A DNA stretch of 45,663 bases from Bacillota bacterium (GTDB lineage Bacteria > Bacillota > UBA4882 > UBA8346), in contig JAEVYU010000035.1 of NCBI GenBank assembly GCA_023392595.1, positions 1 to 45,663 on the forward strand. The letters run 5' to 3'. The notes beneath the pieces were generated by a model. That model was not told where the DNA came from, did not search any database, and saw only the letters and a list, made by a program, of their open reading frames with translations. Numbering within the stretch: position 1 is the first letter of the stretch; each line of letters opens with the position of its first letter. Shown one piece after another: positions 16,741-25,168 of this stretch. Both the position numbers and the translations under genes were made by a program.

Positions 16741-16830
16741 TTATTCTCGCCCTCAATCATAACACAATTGACGAAAAATGACAACAAAAACCGAAATTTA
16801 ACAATCGCAGGTTAATTTTGGAATCTTTTA

Positions 16831-18132
16831 CTAAATTAAATGAAAATGTCGAATTTTTGTCAACGAACGACTAGCCAAAGCCAGTCTTCTTTCTTTTTTA
16901 CCCTTGATGGGATCTTGGATGGGTGGAAATAGACCGTAGTTTACATTCATGGGTTGAAAATACTTCGGATCCGCATTACAAATATAATTCATTAAGGCTC
17001 CGACAGCAGTTTCAGGGGGAAATTCAATGAGTGGTTTTTCCATGATGAATTGGGCACAATTAATGCCGGCAAGCAGACCGGAAGCGCTTGATTCAACATA
17101 ACCCTCCACACCCGTCATTTGACCGGCAAAAAAAAGATCGCTTTTTGTTTTAGACTGTAATGTTTTATGTAAAACCACCGGCGCATTTAAGTAAGTATTA
17201 CGGTGCATGACTCCATATCTGACAAACTCGGCATTTTGGAGTCCCGGGATTTTGCGAAAAACCCTTTGTTGTTCTCCCCATTGAAGATGGGTTTGAAATC
17301 CTACTAAATTATACAAACGGTTTTCTTGATCCTCGGGCCGGAGTTGAACAACAGCATAAGGCCATTTTCCCGTCTTGGGGTCCGTGATACCTACCGGTTT
17401 CATCGGGCCATAACGCATGGTTTCGATTCCCCGGGAAGCCAATACTTCGATGGGCATGCATCCTTCAAAAAAAATCTTTTTTTCAGAGTGTAAATGTCCT
17501 TCCGCAACCTGCGCCGAGATGATTTCATTCCAAAATTCTTGATAATCTTCCTTGGAAAAAGGGCAATTCAAATATACGCCCTCCCCTTTATCATAACGGG
17601 ATGCAGCAAAAACAATTTCATAGTCCAAAGACTCTGCAGTTACGATCGGGGCCGCAGCGTCATAGAAATAAAAATAATCTTGTCCTATCAAGTTCCGAAT
17701 AGCTTTTGACAACCGGGGTGAAGTTAGAGGCCCTGTGGCAATAACAGTTAAACCCTCAGGGATATCCTCAATTTCGGCGTGAATCACTTCTACAAGAGGA
17801 TGATTGGACAGGGTATCGGTGACATATTCGGCAAACTTCTGACGATCAACTGCCAGAGCGCCCCCGGCCGGAACTTCGGTTTCCAAGGCTGCTTTCATAA
17901 TTAAAGAGTTTAAAAGCCGCATTTCTTCTTTTAGAAGACCTACGGCATTTTCCAAAGAGGCTCCGCGTAAGGAATTACTGCAAACTAATTCTGCAAATTG
18001 ACCGGTTTTATGAGCCGGTGTTAGCTTTTCAGGCCGCATCTCCCATAACTTAACCGGTATCCCTCTATTAACCAACTGCCAGGCGGCTTCTGCTCCAGCT
18101 AAACCAGCTCCGATTACTTTAACAGGATTCAA
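16831..18132 (-). CDS. trmFO: Folate/FAD-dependent tRNA (uracil-54) methyltransferase
   Basis: 433 residues. FAD-binding GAGLAGAEAAWQL opens the protein; CSNSLRG, GGALAVDR, the catalytic-Cys region FEGCMPIEVLA and GVEGYVESSASGLLAGI follow as in TrmFO (formerly Gid). It forms ribothymidine at position 54 of tRNA with methylene-tetrahydrofolate. Starts with TTG (AAGGTGAG upstream) overlapping the topA stop by four bases, so the two are translationally coupled, a common Firmicutes arrangement. A xerC gene follows 90 bases later. Confidence 0.96.
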   Translation of the reverse strand: MNPVKVIGAGLAGAEAAWQLVNRGIPVKLWEMRPEKLTPAHKTGQFAELVCSNSLRGASLENAVGLLKEEMRLLNSLIMKAALETEVPAGGALAVDRQKFAEYVTDTLSNHPLVEVIHAEIEDIPEGLTVIATGPLTSPRLSKAIRNLIGQDYFYFYDAAAPIVTAESLDYEIVFAASRYDKGEGVYLNCPFSKEDYQEFWNEIISAQVAEGHLHSEKKIFFEGCMPIEVLASRGIETMRYGPMKPVGITDPKTGKWPYAVVQLRPEDQENRLYNLVGFQTHLQWGEQQRVFRKIPGLQNAEFVRYGVMHRNTYLNAPVVLHKTLQSKTKSDLFFAGQMTGVEGYVESSASGLLAGINCAQFIMEKPLIEFPPETAVGALMNYICNADPKYFQPMNVNYGLFPPIQDPIKGKKERRLALASRSLTKIRHFHLI

Positions 18133-20228
18133 TCATTCTCACCTTGTCCTTCAAATTTCACGGTGTAACCGCAACCCTCTTTCAAGCATACAATATTTTT
18201 ATTATCCTTGCTTCCTTTTAAAACACACATACTGCCGCATTGAGGACAAGGTGTTTTAAAGGGGCGCTCCCAGCTGACAAAGTCGCAAGCGGGATACTGA
18301 TTGCACCCGTAAAAAAAACGACCTTTTTTCGATTTACGCTCAGTAATTTGCCCGGTTCCACATTTGGGGCAGCTTACCCCCATGTCTTTCCGGACGGGTT
18401 TTGTATTCTTGCACTCCGGATATGCGGGACAAGCTAAAAATTTCCCAAAGCGGCCGTATTTATAAACCATTTTGCGGCCGCACTTTTCGCAGACTACATC
18501 GCTTTCTTCCTGAGGCAATTCGATTCGTTCCACATCTTGGAGGGCTGTTTTGACTTCCTCACTGAAAGGATCATAAAACTCTGCCAAAACCTTAACCCAG
18601 TCGATGTCGCCTTCGGCGATTTTATCCAGCCTTTCTTCCATATCCGCCGTAAAGTCATAATCGACAACCTTGGGAAATTTTTGTTTCAGTAAATCGACCA
18701 CTACTTTTCCAAGATCAGTCGGTTTTAGTCGCTTTTCTTCCATCAGAACATAATTCCGTTTCAGAATGGTATCAATTGTCGGGGCATAAGTACTGGGCCT
18801 GCCGATTCCTTTTTCTTCAAGCATTTTAATAAGGGTCGCCTCAGTATACCTTGGTGGCGGTTGGGTAAAATGCTGTTTGGGATCGACCTTCACCAATTGA
18901 ACCCCATCATGTTCCTTGAGTTCCGGTAATTGAGCTTCTTCCTCGGGAGTTTCATCATCCTTGCCTTCCTGATATACTCCGAGAAAGCCCGGAAATTTAA
19001 GAATGTTGCCATTGGCCCGAAATACATAATCTCCTCCACGAATATCGGCAGCAACAGTATCAAACAGCGCGGGTTTCATTTGACTGGCGACAAAACGGGC
19101 CCAAATTAACTGGTAAATGCGAAACTGATCTTTGTTCAAAAAAGCCTTCAAAGATTCAGGGTTCCGCGTAACATTGGTGGGGCGGATCGCTTCGTGAGCT
19201 TCCTGAGCCCCGGCAGTTTTGGTTTTATAGACCGGTGCTGTTTCCGGCACAAAATTTACACCATAACGTTCTTTGATGACTTCTCTTGCGAGGGTCTGCG
19301 CCTCTTCCGCCACTCGGACAGAATCCGTACGCATATAAGTTATGAGTCCTTCAACTCCGGCCTCGCCGATTTCCAACCCTTCATATAACTGTTGAGCGAT
19401 CATCATGGTTTTTCTGGGGCCAAAACCGTGTTTCCGGGCCGCTTCCTGTTGCAAACTGCTCGTGGTAAAAGGCGGCGCCGGAAATCGCAACCGCTCCTTT
19501 TTTTTAACTTCGACAACTTCAAACTGATTCTTTTTAATATCCGATTCAATTTGCTTGGCGTCTTTGGCGTTGGTTACATTTAACTTTTTCTTGCCAATGG
19601 TAGCCAGTTTGGCCGCGAAACTCTCATTTTTTGCAGTAATAAAATTGCCGGTAATGCTCCAATATTCTTCCGGCTTGAAATCTTGGATCTCCTGCTCCCG
19701 TTCACAAACTAGCCGAACGGCCACAGATTGAACCCGGCCGGCGCTTAGGCCTCGCCGGACTTTTTTCCAAAGCAAAGGGCTTAACTCATAACCCACTATC
19801 CGGTCTAAAATCCGTCTGGCTTGTTGGGCATTAACCCGGTCCAAGTCAATTTTCCGGGGATGCTTGATGGAACTTTCAATTGCTTTTTTAGTAATTTCAT
19901 GAAATTCGATCCGATTGAGCTGTCCCGGCTTTAGATCCAAACTGTTCGCTAAATGCCAGGAAATTGCCTCGCCTTCGCGATCAGGGTCAGTGGCCAGTAA
20001 TACGTTTCCTGCCTTTTTAACCGAATCTTTTAATTCTTGAATAATTTTTCCCTTGCCTCGAATCGTAATATACTTTGGCTTAAAGCCGTTGGGAATATCC
20101 ACCCCGAACTGGCTTTTAGGTAAATCAATAACATGTCCCATGGAAGCTTTGACCATATATTTTTTACCGAGATATTTTTCAATGGTCTTAGCCTTTGCCG
20201 GTGATTCTACGATAACCAATGTTTTCAA
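18129..20228 (-). CDS. topA: DNA topoisomerase I
   Basis: About 699 residues; relaxes negative supercoils. Toprim domain at the N-terminus (LVIVESPAKAKTIEKYLG; ATDPDREGEAISWHL with the acidic DxD triad), active-site Tyr in GLITYMRTDSVRV, then a C-terminal tail of three four-Cys zinc ribbons (CEKCG..CPAYPEC, CPKCG..CNQYPAC, CPQCG..CLKEGC). The preferred start is TTG at 20228 (GGGGG upstream), giving the family-typical beginning; an ATG five codons earlier (20243) is possible. Neighbours dprA and smg upstream and trmFO downstream are the conserved context. Confidence 0.96.
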   Translation of the reverse strand: MKTLVIVESPAKAKTIEKYLGKKYMVKASMGHVIDLPKSQFGVDIPNGFKPKYITIRGKGKIIQELKDSVKKAGNVLLATDPDREGEAISWHLANSLDLKPGQLNRIEFHEITKKAIESSIKHPRKIDLDRVNAQQARRILDRIVGYELSPLLWKKVRRGLSAGRVQSVAVRLVCEREQEIQDFKPEEYWSITGNFITAKNESFAAKLATIGKKKLNVTNAKDAKQIESDIKKNQFEVVEVKKKERLRFPAPPFTTSSLQQEAARKHGFGPRKTMMIAQQLYEGLEIGEAGVEGLITYMRTDSVRVAEEAQTLAREVIKERYGVNFVPETAPVYKTKTAGAQEAHEAIRPTNVTRNPESLKAFLNKDQFRIYQLIWARFVASQMKPALFDTVAADIRGGDYVFRANGNILKFPGFLGVYQEGKDDETPEEEAQLPELKEHDGVQLVKVDPKQHFTQPPPRYTEATLIKMLEEKGIGRPSTYAPTIDTILKRNYVLMEEKRLKPTDLGKVVVDLLKQKFPKVVDYDFTADMEERLDKIAEGDIDWVKVLAEFYDPFSEEVKTALQDVERIELPQEESDVVCEKCGRKMVYKYGRFGKFLACPAYPECKNTKPVRKDMGVSCPKCGTGQITERKSKKGRFFYGCNQYPACDFVSWERPFKTPCPQCGSMCVLKGSKDNKNIVCLKEGCGYTVKFEGQGEND

Positions 20229-20314
20229 ATAAATGACCCCCATTACCTTTACAAAACCAAATTGACCCATAAAAAAAGGGTTATCCAATAACCCAAAGTT
20301 GCAAGCAAATTTTG

Positions 20315-20788
20315 TCAGTTTAATAAAAATGATGGGCCCATTTCCACCGGGTGAGGTATGATCATTAATAATCGTTCCTCATCCGCAATTACTTTATACA
20401 ATATCTGTTCCAATTCTTTGAGCCCTACTTCATTCGTTTCCATTTGTAACGCCTCTGCCAAAACCTTTTCCAGTTCATTCTGAGTCAATAAAGAACTGTT
20501 AAAGAGACGCAGAATTTCCCCCTGACAAGTTACGGTGATCTTTTTTCGTTCCGTGGGACTAAAAATCCGGTGTCCATCCTCTAAACCTGTTAGTTCATCA
20601 AGTTCTTCGATATTTGCTTTGAGCGCGCTGGGAAGTGAATGTAAAAGTTTAAAGGCTTGATCGATTTCTTCCGGTTTGAATCCTTGTTCAACTAAAGCAT
20701 CCACGAGAAGGCGTTCCGAACAAAAGTTATCTCCTTGAAAAAGGACCTGTTTCATGATAAAACTGACAATCTCGATAACGCGATCCAT
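20315..20788 (-). CDS. smg: Smg family protein (DUF494)
   Basis: 157 residues, mostly helical and acidic, opening MDRVIEIVSFIMKQVL, typical of the Smg/DUF494 family of unknown molecular function. Position between dprA and topA matches the smf-smg-topA-like order of E. coli, which supports the assignment more strongly than any motif. GAGGTG precedes the ATG. It is separated from dprA by 177 bases, which may hold an extra promoter. Confidence 0.85.
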   Translation of the reverse strand: MDRVIEIVSFIMKQVLFQGDNFCSERLLVDALVEQGFKPEEIDQAFKLLHSLPSALKANIEELDELTGLEDGHRIFSPTERKKITVTCQGEILRLFNSSLLTQNELEKVLAEALQMETNEVGLKELEQILYKVIADEERLLMIIPHPVEMGPSFLLN

Positions 20789-20965
20789 ACTTTCACCTCT
20801 GTACTGGCTGTTAATAAATATTTCGGCATGATGGTGGATATGCTTAATAAAAAATAGTTTCCAAATAAGGAATAAAGTAAATATTTGAATTTCAATTTTA
20901 ACATTGAATTAGCTTAATCCCTCAGCAAGAAGTATATATCATGAATATAACAATTGTAAAGTATG

Positions 20966-22057
20966 TTATTTTACACGGAGATACATTTGACCGGGAAACC
21001 TTTTCACGATCCCTCCCAATTCCAATTGGACTAAGACCGAATTAACCTGTGCCGATGCTAATTTTGTTTGGCGGACAATCTGGTCGATATGCAGTGGTTC
21101 ACGACTCATCACTGAAATGATTTTTTCCTCCAATTCACTCCCGGCAACATAATTTCCATGGGTCATTTCTCCGGGAGATAATTGGGGAATGGCCAATTCC
21201 TCCAAAATATCCTGATAATTTTCAACTAATTTAGCCCCTTGCCGAATCAAGCGGTGAGGTCCTTTACTGCCGTCGTTTCCGATATTTCCCGGAACTGCAA
21301 ATACTTCCCGGCCTTGTTCTAAAGCAAAACCGGCTGTAATGAGAGAACCACTGTCCTGGGTGGCCTCAACCACAACAACACCTAAACTTAAACCGCTAAT
21401 AATGCGATTGCGGGCGGGAAAATTAGTCGCCAGCGGTTTTGTCCCAAGAGAAAATTCGGAAATAACCGCTCCGTGGCGGTCGGCGATTTCCTTCATTAAA
21501 TATTCATTTTCGGGAGGATATGGAATATCAATACCGCAACCTAAGACGGCCACCGTTCTCCCGCCGGCCTCAAGCGTTCCTTTATGCGCTTCCGAATCAA
21601 TTCCCCTTGCCATTCCACTAACAATGGTTAAACCTTGCCTGGTTAACTGCACCGATAATTCCCTGGCATTAACAACTCCTGAGGGAGTGGGATTCCTGGT
21701 GCCTACGATTGCCACCGCGATGTCGTCCCCATATTCAAAACTACCAAGAACATAAAGAACCGGCGGCGGATTGGATATTTTTTTTAACAACGACGGGTAG
21801 TCGGGTTCGGAATATAAATAAAAACGTATTCCCAGATGATGCGCTTTAACGATTTCTTTTTCCGGATCCCAGGTTTTTTGGACCGTTTGCATGTCAAGCC
21901 AAACTTTCTCTCCGATCAACGGCTGCAAGTTTTTATTTGAAGCAGACCAAGCCGCTTTCATCGTGCCAAACTCTTTTAGTAATTTATCGAACCGGGCAGG
22001 TCCTACACCAGGCACTCGATTCCACCATAACCAATATTTCATTTCTTCACTATCCAT
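20966..22057 (-). CDS. dprA: DNA-processing protein DprA (Smf)
   Basis: 363 residues; loads RecA onto incoming single-stranded DNA during natural transformation. An N-terminal helix-hairpin segment (GVGPARFDKLLKEFG) leads to the Rossmann core with VGTRNPTPSG, SGMARGIDSEAHKG, GCGIDIPYPPEN, NFPARNRIISGLS and VFAVPGNIGNDGSKGPHRLI. A C-terminal winged-helix DML1-like domain (about 305-360) completes it, so this is the long form. GGGGGTG precedes the ATG. With comFB and pil genes nearby it supports competence potential. Confidence 0.95.
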   Translation of the reverse strand: MDSEEMKYWLWWNRVPGVGPARFDKLLKEFGTMKAAWSASNKNLQPLIGEKVWLDMQTVQKTWDPEKEIVKAHHLGIRFYLYSEPDYPSLLKKISNPPPVLYVLGSFEYGDDIAVAIVGTRNPTPSGVVNARELSVQLTRQGLTIVSGMARGIDSEAHKGTLEAGGRTVAVLGCGIDIPYPPENEYLMKEIADRHGAVISEFSLGTKPLATNFPARNRIISGLSLGVVVVEATQDSGSLITAGFALEQGREVFAVPGNIGNDGSKGPHRLIRQGAKLVENYQDILEELAIPQLSPGEMTHGNYVAGSELEEKIISVMSREPLHIDQIVRQTKLASAQVNSVLVQLELGGIVKRFPGQMYLRVK

Positions 22058-22320
22058 GATAGCACCCCCAAATCATATAATTCGGTGCTTTTGCCATCAT
22101 TCCTGCCATTGCCCGATAATGTAGAATTCTCCAAAAAATTCAAAACAAAAACTCAAAATACATCCCCTATTTTTTAAAGATCGGCCTTATACAAACTTAG
22201 TAGGAGTTGCCAGAGATTTTTAATAAATGGCGGACACAATAATGAATGGCATAAACCATCGTGAGCATTTTAGTTAGCGCTTTTCAATTGATCATTAACA
22301 GTGTAAGGCGGGAATCTTTC

Positions 22321-22545
22321 ATGGAATATCAAGAATTTGATCACATCTATTTATGTCCCCACTGCGAGACCGATACCCTCCATCATGTCATCAATCATAA
22401 CCGTGATTTAATTGGAATCGTATGCGCCCAGTGCCATACTCCTTCGCTCGTTAAAAAGGATGTGCTTACCTATCACCAATTAAAGTGGGAGGATGAACTG
22501 CGACAAATCCTCAACAATTTAGAGAATCCCTTTGATGAGCCCTAG
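22321..22545 (+). CDS. Small zinc-ribbon protein
   Basis: 74 residues starting at the ATG behind GGCGGGA; the frame extends 20 codons upstream without a ribosome site. Two CxxC pairs (YLCPHCETD and VCAQCHT) about 24 residues apart form a probable zinc ribbon, followed by a helical acidic tail. It resembles the short 'bh protein' type of Firmicutes zinc-ribbon proteins, whose function is unknown. Divergent from dprA and convergent with RNase J. Confidence 0.7.
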   Translation: MEYQEFDHIYLCPHCETDTLHHVINHNRDLIGIVCAQCHTPSLVKKDVLTYHQLKWEDELRQILNNLENPFDEP

Positions 22546-22630
22546 GTATGGGAAAAGTACTGCTGTTAGCTAATTTAGCCGTCGGCTGTTATCGTGAGCC
22601 GCATGCATCTCATTTTACCCGTAAAAGCAA

Positions 22631-22658
22631 GAAGAGACACGCGGAATTGTGTCTCTTC
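22631..22658 (-). terminator. Hairpin terminator downstream of RNase J
   Basis: GAAGAGACAC (22631-22640) pairs perfectly with GTGTCTCTTC (22649-22658). On the minus strand it is followed by the T-rich TTGCTTTTACGG. It can serve the leftward RNase J gene and lies between two convergent genes. Confidence 0.65.
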
Positions 22659-22714
22659 CATAAAAGCTGACTCTTCAAAAACGATTGCCAAAAGCGAAAG
22701 CCAACAGCAATGAT

Positions 22715-24385
22715 TCAAACTTCCATAATGATCGGTAAAATCATCGGCCGTCGCTTCATTTTCCCATACAAATGCTTGCTCAGTATTTCGCGAATTTGAT
22801 TTTTAATCGTTGCCCAATCCGAATACTCCGTACAATGTTCCAAAGCAATCTTCACTTTTTCTTTGGCTTCATCGATTAAGGCTTCCGACTCACGGACGTA
22901 AACAAAGCCTCTGGATACGATATCCGGCCCGGCGACAACTTTACCGCTTTCCTTATCAATGGTTACGACAACCACTAATATGCCGTCTTGCGATAATTGC
23001 TTCCGGTCACGGAGAACAATATTTCCAACATCCCCTACGCCAAGTCCGTCAACAAAAATTTTTCCGGAAGCTACTTTTCCAATAGCCTTGATTTTATCGC
23101 GGGTGATTTCTACCAAATCACCGTTTTCGGCAATAACCACATTTTCGCTCTCAACTCCGACATCAACGGCCAATCTTGCATGCTGAACCAAATGACGGTA
23201 TTCTCCATGAACCGGCATGAAAAATTTGGGTTTTACCAAATTCAACATTAACTTTTGTTCTTCTTGGCTGGCATGTCCGGAAACATGAACACCGGAAACC
23301 GATTCATAAATGACTCTAGCGCCCTGTTTGAATAAGTGATTAATCGTCCGGGCAATTGATTTCTCATTTCCGGGAATGGTGGATGCGGAAATAATAACCG
23401 TATCTCCGGGAATGATATTGATTTTTTTATGCTCGGAAGCGGCCATCCTCGAAAGGGCCGACATCGGTTCCCCCTGACTTCCGGTGGTAATAATGGTAAT
23501 CTGGTTTATCGGATAACGCTCAATCTCGTCGACATCAATCAATAAACCCTCCGGTACTCTCAAATAGCCAAGATCCATTGCAATTGTGGCCACATTAATC
23601 ATACTTCTACCCACCATGGCAACTTTTCGATTATGCTTAAAGGCCGTGTCGATGATTTGTTGAATTCGATGAATATTGGAAGCGAAAGTTGTTACCAAGA
23701 TGCGGCCGTCTGCTTGTAAGAAAAGCTCCTCAAAAGTATGAGCTAAATCCCGTTCCGATGGAGTATATCCTAAATTTTCCACATTGGTGCTATCGGAAAG
23801 CAAAGCCAAAACACCCTTATCGCCCAATTCGGCCAATTTCCGGAAATCGGTAACCTTTCCATCGATTGGAGTATGGTCAAACTTAAAATCTGCCGTATGA
23901 AGAATAATCCCGATCGGAGTGTGGACAGCCAAAGCAATGACGTCCGCTATACTATGATTCACATGAATACACTCAATCGTAAAATTATTACCCAGCTTAA
24001 ACTGGTCACCGGCTTTTACGCAGTTCATATTCACCGAACGGACCATATTATGCTCTTCGAATTTACCCTTAGCCAAACCCAACGTTAACTTGGTTCCGTA
24101 AATCGGCACATTAATCTGCTTGAGAACGTATGGTAAAGCGCCGATATGATCCTCATGACCATGGGTTAATATCAGACCCTTAACCTTTTCTTTATTCTCC
24201 ACCAAATAAGATACATCGGGAATCACCAAATCGATTCCCAGCATGTCCTCATCAGGAAACATCAAACCGGCATCGATTACAATAATTTCCTTATTGTATT
24301 CAATGGCCGTCATGTTTTTACCAATCTCACCCAAACCACCCAATGGAATGATAAAAACACGCTCCTGTTTATTAAAAACACCCAA
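22715..24385 (-). CDS. rnjA: Ribonuclease J
   Basis: About 556 residues, equal to Bacillus RNase J1 (555). Metallo-beta-lactamase core with LTHGHEDHIGALPYVL (zinc-binding HxHxDH), then the beta-CASP domain (TTFASNIHRIQQIID, HVSGHASQEEQ) and a C-terminal dimerisation domain ending in GKMKRRPMILPIIMEV. It performs endonuclease and 5'-exonuclease mRNA decay and rRNA maturation. The frame is open to 24544, but the TTG at 24385 (AGGAGG eleven bases upstream) gives the family start GVFNKQERVFIIPLGGLGEIGKN. A roughly 170-base leader separates it from a strong promoter. Confidence 0.94.
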   Translation of the reverse strand: MGVFNKQERVFIIPLGGLGEIGKNMTAIEYNKEIIVIDAGLMFPDEDMLGIDLVIPDVSYLVENKEKVKGLILTHGHEDHIGALPYVLKQINVPIYGTKLTLGLAKGKFEEHNMVRSVNMNCVKAGDQFKLGNNFTIECIHVNHSIADVIALAVHTPIGIILHTADFKFDHTPIDGKVTDFRKLAELGDKGVLALLSDSTNVENLGYTPSERDLAHTFEELFLQADGRILVTTFASNIHRIQQIIDTAFKHNRKVAMVGRSMINVATIAMDLGYLRVPEGLLIDVDEIERYPINQITIITTGSQGEPMSALSRMAASEHKKINIIPGDTVIISASTIPGNEKSIARTINHLFKQGARVIYESVSGVHVSGHASQEEQKLMLNLVKPKFFMPVHGEYRHLVQHARLAVDVGVESENVVIAENGDLVEITRDKIKAIGKVASGKIFVDGLGVGDVGNIVLRDRKQLSQDGILVVVVTIDKESGKVVAGPDIVSRGFVYVRESEALIDEAKEKVKIALEHCTEYSDWATIKNQIREILSKHLYGKMKRRPMILPIIMEV

Positions 24386-24399
24386 TAAAAAAAACACCT

Positions 24400-24555
24400 C
24401 CTGTTGTGCTGTCAATAGGATCGCACCACTGTGCGTTGCTCGATAATCCCCATTTTGTTGTTTTCCGCGCAGAGGGCACACACAAACATAGTCCCCCAAC
24501 AACTCAGGGAAACAGGAACATACCAAAAATGACAATATCCGCACAATAAAATTAT
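24400..24555 (-). promoter_or_regulatory. 5' leader of RNase J mRNA
   Basis: Between the start site predicted from the promoter (about 24555) and the TTG start. It contains a CGCAC-AGTG-GTGCG hairpin (about 24427-24440) shortly upstream of the AGGAGG. The length and hairpin allow autoregulation by RNase J cleavage, which is inference. Confidence 0.35.
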
Positions 24556-24561
24556 AATTAT

Positions 24562-24590
24562 ATTATACCGGATTTGATTATGGTTAACAA
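24562..24590 (-). promoter_or_regulatory. Sigma-A promoter of rnjA
   Basis: On the minus strand TTGTTA (24585-24590), a 17-base spacer and a perfect TATAAT (24562-24567). Transcription should start near 24555. Confidence 0.8.
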
Positions 24591-24682
24591 GTACAACTTA
24601 TCTATACTTCTTTTTCAGACTTTGCATATTTTTGAAAGTGCTTCGGTAAAATAGTACTACGTTTTAGTCTGAGGTGAGTTCA

Positions 24683-24874
24683 TTGACAGTGAAAAAAACA
24701 GTTCCCTCCGAGTCTGCTCAAGAATGTGATAATTACAGGCCGATTCAAGTTTTAAAAAACCACCCTTCACACGCCACATTGGATCTTGAGATGGCAGAAG
24801 ACGTAGAGTGTGATTCCTGCGTTCATTATAAAAACGAAAAATGCGATGTCTATCTGAATAAAGGTTTTGAATAA
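24683..24874 (+). CDS. Small cysteine-containing hypothetical protein
   Basis: About 63 residues, family not recognised. It starts at TTG 24683 with GAGGTG six bases upstream; a GTG three codons earlier overlaps that ribosome site. The C-terminal half has four cysteines in a compact pattern (ECDSCVHYKNEKCDVYLN, plus one earlier Cys), compatible with metal binding. Probably cytoplasmic, with no signal or membrane segment. Divergent from rnjA, and convergent with comFB 13 bases away. Confidence 0.6.
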   Translation: MTVKKTVPSESAQECDNYRPIQVLKNHPSHATLDLEMAEDVECDSCVHYKNEKCDVYLNKGFE

Positions 24875-24887
24875 TCAGCCCATAAGT

Positions 24888-25157
24888 TCATACCGGATGG
24901 TTCGGCCTTTTTCCAACTTGCTCAATAGCTTCCAAAATAACCATCAACGCATCCGCCCTAACCTGGCGATCATCCCGGGAAATTTTAGCGAAAATTTCCC
25001 CTTCCGGACTTACTGCATATTTACCCTTTAATTTTGTTAAAGCAATCGCTATCGTATCTGCCATGCACCGGTCACAAGTACAATAATTAAGATTATGTTT
25101 TTTATAATCACCATAAATTTCAACAATAACATCTTCCATGTAATTTTTAAAGCTCAT
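24888..25157 (-). CDS. comFB: ComFB-family protein
   Basis: About 89 residues. The N-terminal NYMEDVIVEIYGDY, the Cys pair in CTCDRCMADTIAIALTKL, and the YAVSPEGEIFAKI stretch are hallmarks of the ComFB family. It was named for the Bacillus comF operon; cyanobacterial members have been reported to bind cyclic dinucleotides and to influence type IV pili and competence. It lies 11 bases behind pilQ in the same direction, so it is probably the last gene of the pil operon. ATG at 25157 with AGGAGTGG upstream. Confidence 0.85.
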   Translation of the reverse strand: MSFKNYMEDVIVEIYGDYKKHNLNYCTCDRCMADTIAIALTKLKGKYAVSPEGEIFAKISRDDRQVRADALMVILEAIEQVGKRPNHPV

Positions 25158-25168
25158 CTGGACCACTC

